Part shown: positions 17,943 to 27,203 of the stretch, in pieces | How positions within the stretch are numbered: position 1 is the stretch's first letter | How the letters are laid out: each line of letters begins with the position of its first letter | NCBI GenBank assembly: GCA_039698035.1 | Contig: JBDKSW010000019.1 | Span: forward strand, 89,161 to 153,160 | DNA: 64,000 bases | From: JAJFUI01 sp039698035 | GTDB lineage: Bacteria > Planctomycetota > Planctomycetia > Pirellulales > Thermoguttaceae | Direction: 5' to 3' | Notes under the pieces: generated by a model | The model's database searches: none | Seen by the model: the letters and a program-made list of their open reading frames with translations, nothing else | What the model was told of the DNA's origin: nothing | Program-made: the position numbers and the translations under genes

Positions 17943-20300
17943 ATGGTGCAACCAACCGACTCCGCCGCCGTCGAACCTGAATTCGAGAACCGATCCGGTG
18001 CGGAACTCGTCCATTCCGTACTACGATTGGTGTTCGCCGTGCGCTATCGCAAGAATCTGGTGGCCGCCGTCATGACCGCCGCCGCATTGCTCGGCGGTCT
18101 CTATTACGCCACGGCCACGCGCTACTACGCGGCCAAGGCCCAAGTCCTCGTCACGCAACCGCGATCGGATCACTTCGATACGTCTGTGACCAACGAGGAG
18201 TCGGTCCGGCAGAACATCATGCCCACGTACGAAAACATCGTACGGAGCGCCAAGGTCATCGAAGGCGCGGTCAACAACCTGCCGGCCGCCGACCGCATCG
18301 ACCTGGGGAATCTGGCCAAAGACCACTGGGCCGCGCGCGTCCAAGCCAATCTCGCGGCAAAGGCCATCCGTTCAACCAACGTCCTCGAAATCAGCTATCG
18401 CTCCCGCGATCCCAAGGTCGCGGTCCACGTCGTGCGCGCCGTCGTCCAGTCCTACCTCGACTTCATGGAATCGATGCAGCGCGGCACGGCCGGCGACATC
18501 AGCCGCATGCTCACCAAGGAGCGACAGACGCAGGCCCAGCAGCTCCAGAAGAAACAGGAAGAGTTGCTCGAAGCGCGACGTCGGTTCGCCGACATGGGCT
18601 TCCGATCCGATGGCAAGACCCTGCACCCGACCGTTCAGCGGGCCGTCTACTTCAACGACGCTCTGATCGCCGCCCAGAAGAGACGGGTCGAGGCCGAGGC
18701 CCTCCTGGCCGGCATTCAATCCGCCATCCAACGCAAGGAGGATGTCGGCCAATATCTGATGGCCGTCGGCAACGAGGTTGGCCGCGACCTGTTGATGAGC
18801 AATCTGGGCCTCACCGGTCGCGACGGACTCTCGCAAGCCAATATCGAGCAAAACTTGTTGGCCGACCGCGCTCAACTGCAGACCGTCCAACAGAACCTCG
18901 GGCCCAACCATCCCGAAGTCCAGGCGTTGGCCCAACGCGTCCGGCTCACCGAGCAGTATCTCGCCACCACGCAACAACGACTCGACGAACGCCTCGCGGC
19001 GCTCGGCAAGGGCGAACTCGGCCCTTGGCTCTCACGTCTCGTGCAGCAGAAGCTCGAACAATCGCGTCGCGAGGAGCAAACCCTCTCGTCGCGATTCGAG
19101 GAAGCCCGAACCGAGGCCATCAACCTCAGCGGCCAGTTGGCTCAAATTGAAATGCTCGAACGCGACGTGAAGCGCTTGAGCGACATGAACGACGTGCTTC
19201 TGAACCAGATCGCCGCCATCGACCTTAAGCAGAACGGCCAGGAAGTCCGCGTCGCTGTCATCGAAGAGCCCACCATCTCGGCCAAGCCCGTCTCGCCGCG
19301 ACTCAGTGTCGTCGTGGTCCTGGTGGTCCTTGGCGGCCTTGGCACGGCGATCGGACTGGTGACGCTCTTGGACGTGCTCGACGACCGTTTCCGGTCCATC
19401 GAAGAACTCCAAGGCCGACTGGGACTCCCGCTGCTGAGCATGATCCAACAACTCACGCCGCCGGAAAAGACTGGCCCGAGGGCCTTGATAACGCACGCCG
19501 CGCCCACGTCGGTGGCCAGCGAAAGCTTCCGCACCCTGCGGACCGCCCTGTCGCTGACACACCCCGACGCGCGGCAGATCGTCGTGACCAGCGCCGAGCC
19601 AGGCGACGGAAAGACGACAACCCTGGCCAATCTGGCCGTCTGTTACGCCCAGGCGAGCAAACGAACGCTTCTGATCGACGCCGACATGCGACGGCCCGGC
19701 CTGACCGGTCTTATGAACATGCGCGGCCCCCAGGGACTGAGCGAGATCTTGCGATCGGACGGGGACATCGCCGGATGCGTCAAGGCCCACGTCCGTCGGT
19801 CGGGCATCGACGGGCTCGACATCATCCCGTCCGGCCCGCGACCGACCGACCCGGCCGAGTTGCTTGCCAGTCCGCGATTCTCGCAACTCTTGGCCTGGGC
19901 TGAAACCGCCTATGACCTCATTCTGATCGACAGCCCACCGACGTTGGCCACCACCGACACCGCAATCATCGGGCGACTGGTTGATGGCGTCATCCTTGTC
20001 GTGCAGCCGACAAAGAACCGACGCCGTCTGGTCACCCGCGTCGTCGAGCGGCTCGAACTCATGAAGATTCCGCCTCTCGGAGTGGTGGTCAACCGAACCG
20101 GCGCCGAGGGCGACGAAGGCTACTACGGCTATCACAGTTACGGATACGGCTATGGCTACGGAGACAGAGACGACTATGGGCACGACGAAGCGCCGCGCCC
20201 CGTGGACGACAAGAAACGCGCGACATTGTCCACCGGCAGAAAGCCAGATCCCGACGATGACCAAGAACCACCACTGCTGATCCCTCGGCGTGCGGCGTAA
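17943..20300 (+). CDS. Wzc-type polysaccharide co-polymerase / tyrosine autokinase
   Basis: A 785-residue inner-membrane protein controlling chain length and export of exopolysaccharide. An N-terminal Wzz domain starts with a helix at about 40-60, followed by a long periplasmic coiled coil and a second helix at about 450-472. The C-terminal BY-kinase has Walker A EPGDGKTTT (about 552-560), Walker A' LLIDADMRRPG (about 575-585) and Walker B LILIDSPP (about 658-665). The tail has eight tyrosines in 19 residues (727-745) within a Gly-Tyr repeat, the expected autophosphorylation cluster. It is the first gene of the locus. No Wza outer-membrane exporter or Wzb phosphatase gene lies in the window. 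Confidence 0.92.
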   Translation: MVQPTDSAAVEPEFENRSGAELVHSVLRLVFAVRYRKNLVAAVMTAAALLGGLYYATATRYYAAKAQVLVTQPRSDHFDTSVTNEESVRQNIMPTYENIVRSAKVIEGAVNNLPAADRIDLGNLAKDHWAARVQANLAAKAIRSTNVLEISYRSRDPKVAVHVVRAVVQSYLDFMESMQRGTAGDISRMLTKERQTQAQQLQKKQEELLEARRRFADMGFRSDGKTLHPTVQRAVYFNDALIAAQKRRVEAEALLAGIQSAIQRKEDVGQYLMAVGNEVGRDLLMSNLGLTGRDGLSQANIEQNLLADRAQLQTVQQNLGPNHPEVQALAQRVRLTEQYLATTQQRLDERLAALGKGELGPWLSRLVQQKLEQSRREEQTLSSRFEEARTEAINLSGQLAQIEMLERDVKRLSDMNDVLLNQIAAIDLKQNGQEVRVAVIEEPTISAKPVSPRLSVVVVLVVLGGLGTAIGLVTLLDVLDDRFRSIEELQGRLGLPLLSMIQQLTPPEKTGPRALITHAAPTSVASESFRTLRTALSLTHPDARQIVVTSAEPGDGKTTTLANLAVCYAQASKRTLLIDADMRRPGLTGLMNMRGPQGLSEILRSDGDIAGCVKAHVRRSGIDGLDIIPSGPRPTDPAELLASPRFSQLLAWAETAYDLILIDSPPTLATTDTAIIGRLVDGVILVVQPTKNRRRLVTRVVERLELMKIPPLGVVVNRTGAEGDEGYYGYHSYGYGYGYGDRDDYGHDEAPRPVDDKKRATLSTGRKPDPDDDQEPPLLIPRRAA

Positions 20301-20413
20301 TTTCCTTTCCCCCCGCCATTGGAGCGAGGGCCAAGGTGAGGACGAGTTTGCAGAAGACATGCTTCCTTGCAACGCTTTGATGCGGATCGGCCTAGTGATG
20401 ACTCGGGGCAACC

Positions 20414-22294
20414 ATGCGTGACATTTCCAACCAACCGCAACACGCCTATTGGCGACTGCACGGCCACCTGCTGACCGCCGCCGGGCTCGCTCCTCTGCTG
20501 GTCGGAATCTACTTTCTCTGCTATTGGCTCCGGTTCGAAGGCCAACTGGGCCAGACCGAGCTGACCGGCTTCCGCGCGACCGTCGGTTGGGTCGTCGCCT
20601 CGCAGTTGGTGTGGTTCATCGCTCTGCGCGCTTGTCGCGGATGGCGGCGATCCGTCACCTTCTACGACCTTGTCGTCCTGGCGCGAACCGCGACCGCCGC
20701 CCTGCTGACGGTCGCCATGATCCAATACCTCTTCGCGCCGCTTCCGGCCGTCCCTCGCAGCGTGCTTCTGCTGGATTGGGGCGCAACCATCGTGGTCATC
20801 GGCGGCGCCCGGTCGTTGCTGCGAGGTGTTCGCGAGCTGCATTGGCGACCCTTTTCCTCAACGGAACCGGTGCGTGTCCTGATCGCCGGGGCCAGCGAGT
20901 TGGGCACATCGACGCTCCACGCGATCCGCGGTCTGACACAGCCGAGCTACCACGTCGTCGGCTTCATTGACGGCAACCCCGGCATCCGAGGCAACCATAT
21001 CGAGGGCGTGCCCGTCCTCGGCGATTGTCGCCACGCGCGACAACTGGCGTCCGAACACCGAGTGCGCCAAGTCTTGGTCATGCAAGGCGAACTGACCGGA
21101 CCGCAAATCCGCCAGCTCATCGACGACGTCGGCCGTCTTTGCGAAGTTCGTATCGTTCCCCACTACCAACGACTCATTGAAGGCTCTGTCACGGTCCAGC
21201 CACGGCCCGTCTGCATCGACGACCTCCTGCAGCGCGAGCCCGTCAAACTCGCCATCGCCGACATTCGGCAATGGATCGACGGCCGCGTGATTCTTGTCAC
21301 CGGCAGCGCCGGCAGCATTGGCTCCGAGATCTGCCGCCAGCTGCTTCAATTCGATCCCGAGCGCGTCGTCCTGGTGGACCGGGCCGAAACGGCCCAGTTC
21401 TTCATCGAACGAGAATTGCAGGCCTTGGCCCCGAACAAGAGGATCGATGTCTGCGTCGCCGACGTGCTCGACGAGACCAACATGCGACGCATTCTGATGC
21501 GTCATCGGCCGCACGTCATTTTCCACGCCGCAGCCTACAAGCACGTTCCGCTCATGGAACGCCATCCGCAAGAGGCCGTCAAGAACATCGTGACGGCGAC
21601 GCGCCGCATGGCCGACCTGGCCGTCGCATTCCACGTCGATTCGTTCGTGCTGATCTCGACCGACAAGGCCGTCAACCCGACGAGCGTGATGGGCGCTTGC
21701 AAGCGAGCGGCCGAACTTTACGTCCAGTCGCTGGCTGGCCGTGCCTCGGGGCGTTTCGTCACCGTGCGGTTTGGCAACGTCCTCGACTCGGCCGGCAGCG
21801 TCGTCCCGCTGTTTCGCCAGCAGATCGCCGCCGGCGGCCCCCTGACCGTCACGCACCCCGAGGTCCGCCGCTACTTCATGACCATTCCGGAAGCCTCGCG
21901 GCTCGTGATCCAGGCCGGCGCCATCGGTCAGAGCGGCCAGATTCTCGTCCTCGACATGGGCGAGCCCGTTCGGATTGTCGATCTGGCCACCGATATGATC
22001 CGGCTGTCCGGCCTCCGCGTGGGCGAGGATGTTGCAATCCAATTCACCGGACTTCGTCCTGGCGAGAAACTCTACGAAGAACTGCACATCGCCGGCGAGC
22101 AACGGCTGCCGACCACGCATCCAAAAATCATCGTCGCCACCCATCGGCCGCCCCGGGTCGGCGACGTGCGCCGTGCGATTGCCGAGCTGGAGGAGACGGC
22201 TCGGATGGAGCCCGAGGCGATCGTCGGCCAATTGAAGCAACTCGTCTGTGGTTACGCCCCAGAGCCCCTGGCCCGCGAACGATTGGCGGCCTGA
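20414..22294 (+). CDS. Membrane-bound UDP-sugar 4,6-dehydratase (FlaA1/WbpM/PglF family)
   Basis: A 626-residue enzyme with about four N-terminal transmembrane helices (residues 18-130). A first Rossmann domain follows (RVLIAGASELGTSTLHA), then a catalytic extended SDR domain with TGSAGSIGSE at about 294-303. The active-site stretch STDKAVNPTSVMGACKRA near 414-431 has Met and Lys in place of the usual Tyr-x3-Lys, as in WbpM/PglF dehydratases. These make UDP-4-keto-6-deoxy-GlcNAc, the precursor of bacillosamine or N-acetylfucosamine/quinovosamine. The aminotransferase at 38235 and the GNAT at 35355 could act on its product. Substrate is inferred. Confidence 0.88.
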   Translation: MRDISNQPQHAYWRLHGHLLTAAGLAPLLVGIYFLCYWLRFEGQLGQTELTGFRATVGWVVASQLVWFIALRACRGWRRSVTFYDLVVLARTATAALLTVAMIQYLFAPLPAVPRSVLLLDWGATIVVIGGARSLLRGVRELHWRPFSSTEPVRVLIAGASELGTSTLHAIRGLTQPSYHVVGFIDGNPGIRGNHIEGVPVLGDCRHARQLASEHRVRQVLVMQGELTGPQIRQLIDDVGRLCEVRIVPHYQRLIEGSVTVQPRPVCIDDLLQREPVKLAIADIRQWIDGRVILVTGSAGSIGSEICRQLLQFDPERVVLVDRAETAQFFIERELQALAPNKRIDVCVADVLDETNMRRILMRHRPHVIFHAAAYKHVPLMERHPQEAVKNIVTATRRMADLAVAFHVDSFVLISTDKAVNPTSVMGACKRAAELYVQSLAGRASGRFVTVRFGNVLDSAGSVVPLFRQQIAAGGPLTVTHPEVRRYFMTIPEASRLVIQAGAIGQSGQILVLDMGEPVRIVDLATDMIRLSGLRVGEDVAIQFTGLRPGEKLYEELHIAGEQRLPTTHPKIIVATHRPPRVGDVRRAIAELEETARMEPEAIVGQLKQLVCGYAPEPLARERLAA

Positions 22295-22397
22295 TCGGTT
22301 CTGGGCAATGCGGCAACGATGCCGCAACATGATTGACAGCAGGAAACACACCGGGTGCCAGCCACCCACGGGAACGGAGTACGCGCGGACGATACGA

Positions 22398-23729
22398 ATG
22401 ACGGCGCTGCGAACGCTGAAATCGCACATGGCGGGCTGCCTGCAAACGGCAATGGCATCTCGCACGTTGCGAACCGTTTCCATCTTTGCCGGCGGCAACC
22501 TGATCGCAACCGCATTGGCCATCGTTGGCTCGGTCGTCCAGGCGCGCTATGTCGGTCCCGAAGAGATGGGCGTCTTTCGCACCTTCTCGATTGTCGTCGG
22601 CTATCTGTCTTTCCTGCACCTCGGCACCGTCGACGGTCTCCAGCGGCAACTGCCGTGTCTTCTGGGAAGCGGCCGCCGGGACGCAGCCGAAAGGGCCGCG
22701 AGCGCCTCGTTGGCCTGGACGCTGCTGGTCTCAGCCCTAGGCGGCATTGCGTTCCTCGGCTTGGCTTTGGTCGACGCCCTGCACGGTCGTTGGATGCACG
22801 CGTGCGGCTGGATCGCGCACACCCCGGTCCTTTTCGCGGCACTGTACGGCGTCGGGCTTGGAACGACCTATCGCACCGGCGGCGATTTCGCCCGACTGTC
22901 GACCATCAATATGGCCCAGGCGGTCGTCGGAACACTACTACTGCCATTGGTGCCGCCGCTTCGATATGTTGGTCTGTGCCTCCGGCTTTTTCTGGTTTCA
23001 CTGTTTGGCGCCGCCTTGCTGCAGCGATCGTGTCCCTTTCCGATTCGCCGCGGCTTTGGCGTCAAGGACCTCTGGGGCGTGGTCCGCGTGGGGCTGCCGC
23101 TGAGCGTCGTCGGGTACCTGGCCACGTCCTTCTGGTGGTCCCTCGAAAGCTCTCTCGTGTTTCGGCATCTCGGGGTCGAGGCGCTCGGCTTGTTCACTGT
23201 CGTCGTGCTGTTCCGCCAGACGGCGTGCCAACTGCTGCTGAACGTCAATCAGGTGTACATGCCACGAATCGCGGAGCAATTCGGCCGGTCGGGTCGGATC
23301 ACGGACTGTGTCCGGCTCTCGGTAAAACCAACGCTGTTGGCAGCCTTGGCCACGTTGCCGCTCATGGCGATTGGCTGGGCGTTGGCGCCTGCGGCGATCC
23401 GGCTTGCAATGCCGAAGTACGCGGACGCCATTGCCGCGGTTCAGTGGACATTGCCAATGATGCTGGTGTTCGTGCTGAGACTGCCGCTTTACTCGCTCCA
23501 AGCGTCGGGCCGCTACGTCGATCATGGCGTCAGCGTCGTCTGCGGGATCGTCTGCTTTGTCGCCGCCGCAATCATCGCGTTTCAGTGGGACGGCGGGCTG
23601 GTGGGAATCGTCCTGGCTTCGACGGCCGGACATGTGGCACAAAACGCCGTCTCGTACGTCTTCATCTTTCTGCAAATGCACCGAGAGCAAACGGCTTCGG
23701 CGGCCATGGCGACGGGAGGGATCTCTTGA
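22398..23729 (+). CDS. Wzx-like oligosaccharide flippase
   Basis: A 443-residue polytopic membrane protein with about twelve hydrophobic segments. The N-terminal FAGGNLIATALAIVGSVVQARYVGPEEMGVFRTF is characteristic of the MATE/PST-like polysaccharide transporter superfamily. It would flip undecaprenyl-linked repeat units across the inner membrane. The frame is open from 22248, overlapping the preceding gene; the ATG at 22398 is chosen because family homology starts just after it, and 22329 or 22428 are alternatives. No strong RBS distinguishes them. A Wzx together with the Wzy-like protein at 25755 and Wzc indicates a Wzx/Wzy-dependent pathway. Confidence 0.85.
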   Translation: MTALRTLKSHMAGCLQTAMASRTLRTVSIFAGGNLIATALAIVGSVVQARYVGPEEMGVFRTFSIVVGYLSFLHLGTVDGLQRQLPCLLGSGRRDAAERAASASLAWTLLVSALGGIAFLGLALVDALHGRWMHACGWIAHTPVLFAALYGVGLGTTYRTGGDFARLSTINMAQAVVGTLLLPLVPPLRYVGLCLRLFLVSLFGAALLQRSCPFPIRRGFGVKDLWGVVRVGLPLSVVGYLATSFWWSLESSLVFRHLGVEALGLFTVVVLFRQTACQLLLNVNQVYMPRIAEQFGRSGRITDCVRLSVKPTLLAALATLPLMAIGWALAPAAIRLAMPKYADAIAAVQWTLPMMLVFVLRLPLYSLQASGRYVDHGVSVVCGIVCFVAAAIIAFQWDGGLVGIVLASTAGHVAQNAVSYVFIFLQMHREQTASAAMATGGIS

Positions 23730-23829
23730 TGCCCGCCCTGCAGTCATGGCACACCGCGGCTCGTCCTCGAAACGCCGTTCGCCAAGGATCGCGTTGCACG
23801 GCCAGCCGCCATCTGTCCGGACGACCGTC

Positions 23830-24789
23830 ATGAAGAAGATCGTGCTCTACAATCCCGCGGTTAGCACGATGAACCTCGGCGACCAAATCATTTGGGATGG
23901 CGTGGCCGCCGCGTTGCGGCCGCTTTTTCCCGGAGCGTTTTACGTCGAGATTTCGACCCATTTGCCAGTGTCGCCTTGGTATATGAGACTGCTAGCCGAT
24001 GCGGATCTGCGGTTCGTCTGCGGCACCAATCTCATCTCCTCGACCATGAACCGCTTCCGACAGTGGAACGTCAACCTCCGGACCGCCGGAAGCGTTCGGC
24101 CGACGATCTTGCTCGGCGTTGGTTGGTGGCAATATCAGCGGAATCCCAATCTTTACTCCCGACTCCTGATTCGCCGGCTGCTTTCGAGGACGCATTGGCA
24201 CAGCGTTCGCGACCAGTACACGGCCGACAAGCTGGCGAGCGTCGGCATCCGCAACGTCGTGAACACGGGCTGCCCGAGCATGTGGGGGCTCACGCCCGAG
24301 CATTGCCGGACCATTCCGTGCGACAAGGCGCCCAGCGTCATTTTCACGCTGACCGACTACAACCAGTCGCCGGAGGCCGACCGACGCCTCATCGCAATCT
24401 TGAATCGCAACTATCGGCGCGTGCGGTTTTGGACGCAGGGCTGGAACGACCGCGACTACTTTTTGTCGCTCGAACCCGGAACGAATATCGAAGTGATTGG
24501 GCCGTCCCTCGCCGCGTATGATCGCGCGCTCGACGAAGAGGACGCCGACTATGTTGGCACGCGTCTGCACGCCGGCATCCGGGCGATCCAGCGACGGCGG
24601 CGCGCCCTCATCCTGGGCGTTGACAATCGAGCGGCGGAGAAACAAAAGAGCTTCGGCCTCAACGTGCTCGACCGTCGCCAACTGGATGAATTGGAAGCCC
24701 GCATTCGCCAACCGATCACCACCGAGATCCGGCTGCCTGACGCAAACATCCGCCGTTGGCTCGCCCAGTTCCGCGAGAACTCGAATTAG
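23830..24789 (+). CDS. Polysaccharide pyruvyl transferase family protein
   Basis: A 319-residue cytoplasmic protein. The N-terminal VLYNPAVSTMNLGDQIIWDGV and the central GVGWWQYQ and SVRDQYTADKLASVGI match the polysaccharide pyruvyl transferase (CsaB/WcaK) fold. YVGTRLHAGIRAIQRRRRALILGVDNRA is the conserved C-terminal region with the Arg-x-His motif. Such enzymes put a ketal pyruvate on a sugar residue, adding negative charge to the polymer. The ATG at 23830 is chosen because the frame upstream of it lacks homology. It lies in the operon 100 bases after the flippase gene and 4 bases before the next gene. Confidence 0.85.
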   Translation: MKKIVLYNPAVSTMNLGDQIIWDGVAAALRPLFPGAFYVEISTHLPVSPWYMRLLADADLRFVCGTNLISSTMNRFRQWNVNLRTAGSVRPTILLGVGWWQYQRNPNLYSRLLIRRLLSRTHWHSVRDQYTADKLASVGIRNVVNTGCPSMWGLTPEHCRTIPCDKAPSVIFTLTDYNQSPEADRRLIAILNRNYRRVRFWTQGWNDRDYFLSLEPGTNIEVIGPSLAAYDRALDEEDADYVGTRLHAGIRAIQRRRRALILGVDNRAAEKQKSFGLNVLDRRQLDELEARIRQPITTEIRLPDANIRRWLAQFRENSN

Positions 24790-24793
24790 CTCG

Positions 24794-25765
24794 ATGAGCG
24801 AACACCACACCAACCTTCCGGTCATCATGGTCGCCTTCAACCGGCCGGCGAAGGTACGCCAGGTCTTGGAAGTCGTCCGGTCGGTTCGCCCTCCGGTCGT
24901 CGTTCTGATCACCGACGGTCCGCGGCCAGGACGCCAGGCCGATGTGGACAATTGCCGCGAGGTGCGACGCGTTCTCGAAAGCATCGATTGGCCGTGCGAG
25001 ATTTTGCGAAATCACGCGGACGCCAACCTTGGCTGTGGCCGACGGATAGCAACGGGCTTGAGCTGGGCGTTCGAGGCCGTGCCGCGCGCGGTCGTGCTTG
25101 AAGATGACATTCTGCCGCATCCGAGTTTCTTTCGCTACTGCGAGGAACTGCTCGATCGCTACGCCGACGATGAACGCATCATGATGATCAGCGGCGCCAA
25201 TGTGCTCGGCCAATGGAAACCAGAACGCCACAGCTATCACTTCTCCTATTACGGCGGCATCCATGGCTGGGCATCGTGGCGGCGCGCTTGGACGCATTTC
25301 GACCCGTCGATCTCTCGCTGGAAAGACCCGGACGTGCGGCAACGTCTCAAGGACATCCTGGTCGACGGTCGGCAGTATGCCTATCGAGCGTCGTTGTACG
25401 ACCAGATCTGTGATGGCAATGACCTGGGAACGTGGGATTATCAGTGGGGTTTCGCCAGGCTTGTTCAGAGCGGGCTTTCCATCGTCCCCTCGGTGAATCT
25501 CGTGCGAAACATCGGGTTCGACGCCAGCGCGACACATACCCGAGGCGTTTGGACTCCGGCCTGCGATCGGCCGGTCGCCGCCATCGACTTCCCATTGCGG
25601 CATCCAGACTACTTGATGGTCGATCGCGAGTTCGACAATCGCATGTTTCGATCGCTTCAGCCCAATTGGCGTTGTCGGTGGAAGGGGCGGCTTCGAGCCT
25701 GCCTGGGAACTGGTCACCGCTCGCTTCTGAAAAGGATCAAGACGAGAGCCGCTCGTGCCACATAG
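24794..25765 (+). CDS. GT-A family glycosyltransferase
   Basis: A 323-residue protein with a GT-A Rossmann-like start (LPVIMVAFNRPAKVRQVLEVV, LITDGPRP) and the sequence AVVLEDDILPHPSFFRYCEELL. The LEDD acts as the DXD-type metal/nucleotide-sugar motif. GGIHGWASWRRAWTHFD is a conserved acceptor-side segment in this group, which resembles GT2-like and GNT-I-like transferases. Donor and acceptor are unknown. The ATG at 24794 is 5 bases after the pyruvyl transferase stop, and the end overlaps the polymerase gene by 11 bases, so it is translationally coupled. Confidence 0.82.
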   Translation: MSEHHTNLPVIMVAFNRPAKVRQVLEVVRSVRPPVVVLITDGPRPGRQADVDNCREVRRVLESIDWPCEILRNHADANLGCGRRIATGLSWAFEAVPRAVVLEDDILPHPSFFRYCEELLDRYADDERIMMISGANVLGQWKPERHSYHFSYYGGIHGWASWRRAWTHFDPSISRWKDPDVRQRLKDILVDGRQYAYRASLYDQICDGNDLGTWDYQWGFARLVQSGLSIVPSVNLVRNIGFDASATHTRGVWTPACDRPVAAIDFPLRHPDYLMVDREFDNRMFRSLQPNWRCRWKGRLRACLGTGHRSLLKRIKTRAARAT

Positions 25766-27203
25766 CAAGGTCTTGCCCGTTCGCGCACGCGATGGCCTCG
25801 CCACGAGAGGCAGCGGAGACGCTCTTGGATCGCGTTGGAACGCCGCCCACGGCTCGGCCGCAACGTTGAGCGCAAACACGGCATGCGGACGCGCGCGATT
25901 TCACGTGCTCGATCAGGTGGCATTTTGCCTGGCCTTGGCCTTCCTGCTGTCGCTGCTGCTGCCGCAACTGAGCTCGCTATGGTTGCGAGGCTCCTGTCCG
26001 GTGTTTGCAACGTGGCTTCTGCTGACGTTCTGGAATGGCAACCTCCTGTCAGTCATCAAACGGTTTGCCAACCGGTTCGCGATGGCCGGCGCGTTTATGG
26101 CCGTGTTGGCAATCAATTTCCTTTTGCGCAACGGCCCGAACTCGCATCAATTTCTTGCCGGTTTCATCAACAACGCGGCGTCCATGACGATCATGACCTA
26201 CTACGCCGCCAGACGCCCCGACCTGCTCCCCACGATGCGTTGGTGCATCGCGGTCGTTTTTGGATTGGCGCTTTTGCCGTCGCTGCCGTTGATGTATGCA
26301 GATCCCTGGGCAGCGAGGTTTTTGAGTTCAAGCACGGCGTGGAACCAGCAATTGGCGCGTCCCGAACTCTTGTTGCAGGGGGTGGGAACCTACGCCCAAT
26401 ACGCAGGCATTGCGGTGGTGATGTCCGCGCTGATTGCCAGCATCTTTGAGAATTCTCTGGCCCGGCGACTCCTGTTGACGGTTGCCATCGCGGCCATGGC
26501 GGCAAGCACCGTGTTGGCCATGTTCACGATGGCGTCCGTGCTGCTACTGTTGGCCGTGGTGGCCAGCGCCGTCGTCCTGCCGTTCCTATTCCAAAACCGT
26601 TACCGCTGGGTCGCCGCGGGACTGGCGGCCGGAATCCTCGCAGTCCTGCCCATATCGATCAGCCTGCTCTACGACAACTATGAAGCGGTGCAGTTGGTCC
26701 ACGACAAGTTCTTTCGACTCGTGAACGGCATCTCCCAAATGGGCATCGAGCGGGGCGATGAATCATCGAGAGCGGAAATGTTCCTGGGCACGTGCGAAAC
26801 GTTTTTCAATTACCCCACGCTTGGCACGGGATTCGACGCCAGCCGCGAGGCCGACGATTTCATCGGCGGCCACAGCTCGCTCATCGATCATTGGGCCATG
26901 TTCGGCATCCTCGGATATGCGCCGTTCTTCCTCCTCCAGGCCTCTTTCACACGTATCGCTGTCGCCAATTGGACGACCCGCCGCAACAACGTCGTCGCCT
27001 GGGGCAGCGCCTATGCGTGGGCCACTTACTGGGTGGCTAGCGCATGCAATCCAACCGCGTTCAGCATCTTCCCGTATCTCATGATCTTTACGGACTGCCA
27101 TCGCCGCAAGGCGGCCGCGACCTCTGCAGAACGAAGCCACTGGTCCGCGGGACGTCCGCACGCAATCAATTCACGCAGCTTGCCGCAATGGGTCGGCCGA
27201 TGA
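25755..27203 (+). CDS. O-antigen ligase/polymerase-like membrane protein (Wzy role)
   Basis: A 482-residue polytopic protein starting at a GTG that overlaps the previous gene. About ten to twelve membrane segments are visible from residue 52 on (FCLALAFLLSLLLPQLSSLW). The large periplasmic loop near 330-380 with FFNYPTLGTGFDASREADDFIGGHSSLIDHWAMFGILGY matches the GxGxxxx...H-(S/N)-x9-G-hydrophobic pattern of Wzy_C/O-antigen ligase domains. In this locus it most likely polymerises repeat units. Sequence conservation in this family is low, so ligase or polymerase cannot be separated by sequence. It ends in an ATGA overlap with the next gene. Confidence 0.78.
   Translation: MPHSKVLPVRARDGLATRGSGDALGSRWNAAHGSAATLSANTACGRARFHVLDQVAFCLALAFLLSLLLPQLSSLWLRGSCPVFATWLLLTFWNGNLLSVIKRFANRFAMAGAFMAVLAINFLLRNGPNSHQFLAGFINNAASMTIMTYYAARRPDLLPTMRWCIAVVFGLALLPSLPLMYADPWAARFLSSSTAWNQQLARPELLLQGVGTYAQYAGIAVVMSALIASIFENSLARRLLLTVAIAAMAASTVLAMFTMASVLLLLAVVASAVVLPFLFQNRYRWVAAGLAAGILAVLPISISLLYDNYEAVQLVHDKFFRLVNGISQMGIERGDESSRAEMFLGTCETFFNYPTLGTGFDASREADDFIGGHSSLIDHWAMFGILGYAPFFLLQASFTRIAVANWTTRRNNVVAWGSAYAWATYWVASACNPTAFSIFPYLMIFTDCHRRKAAATSAERSHWSAGRPHAINSRSLPQWVGR

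Noticed and set aside
20121..20177. The Gly-Tyr repeat as a tandem DNA repeat or assembly artefact
   Set aside because: It lies in frame at the expected C-terminal position of a BY-kinase and codons vary, so it is a real protein tail.
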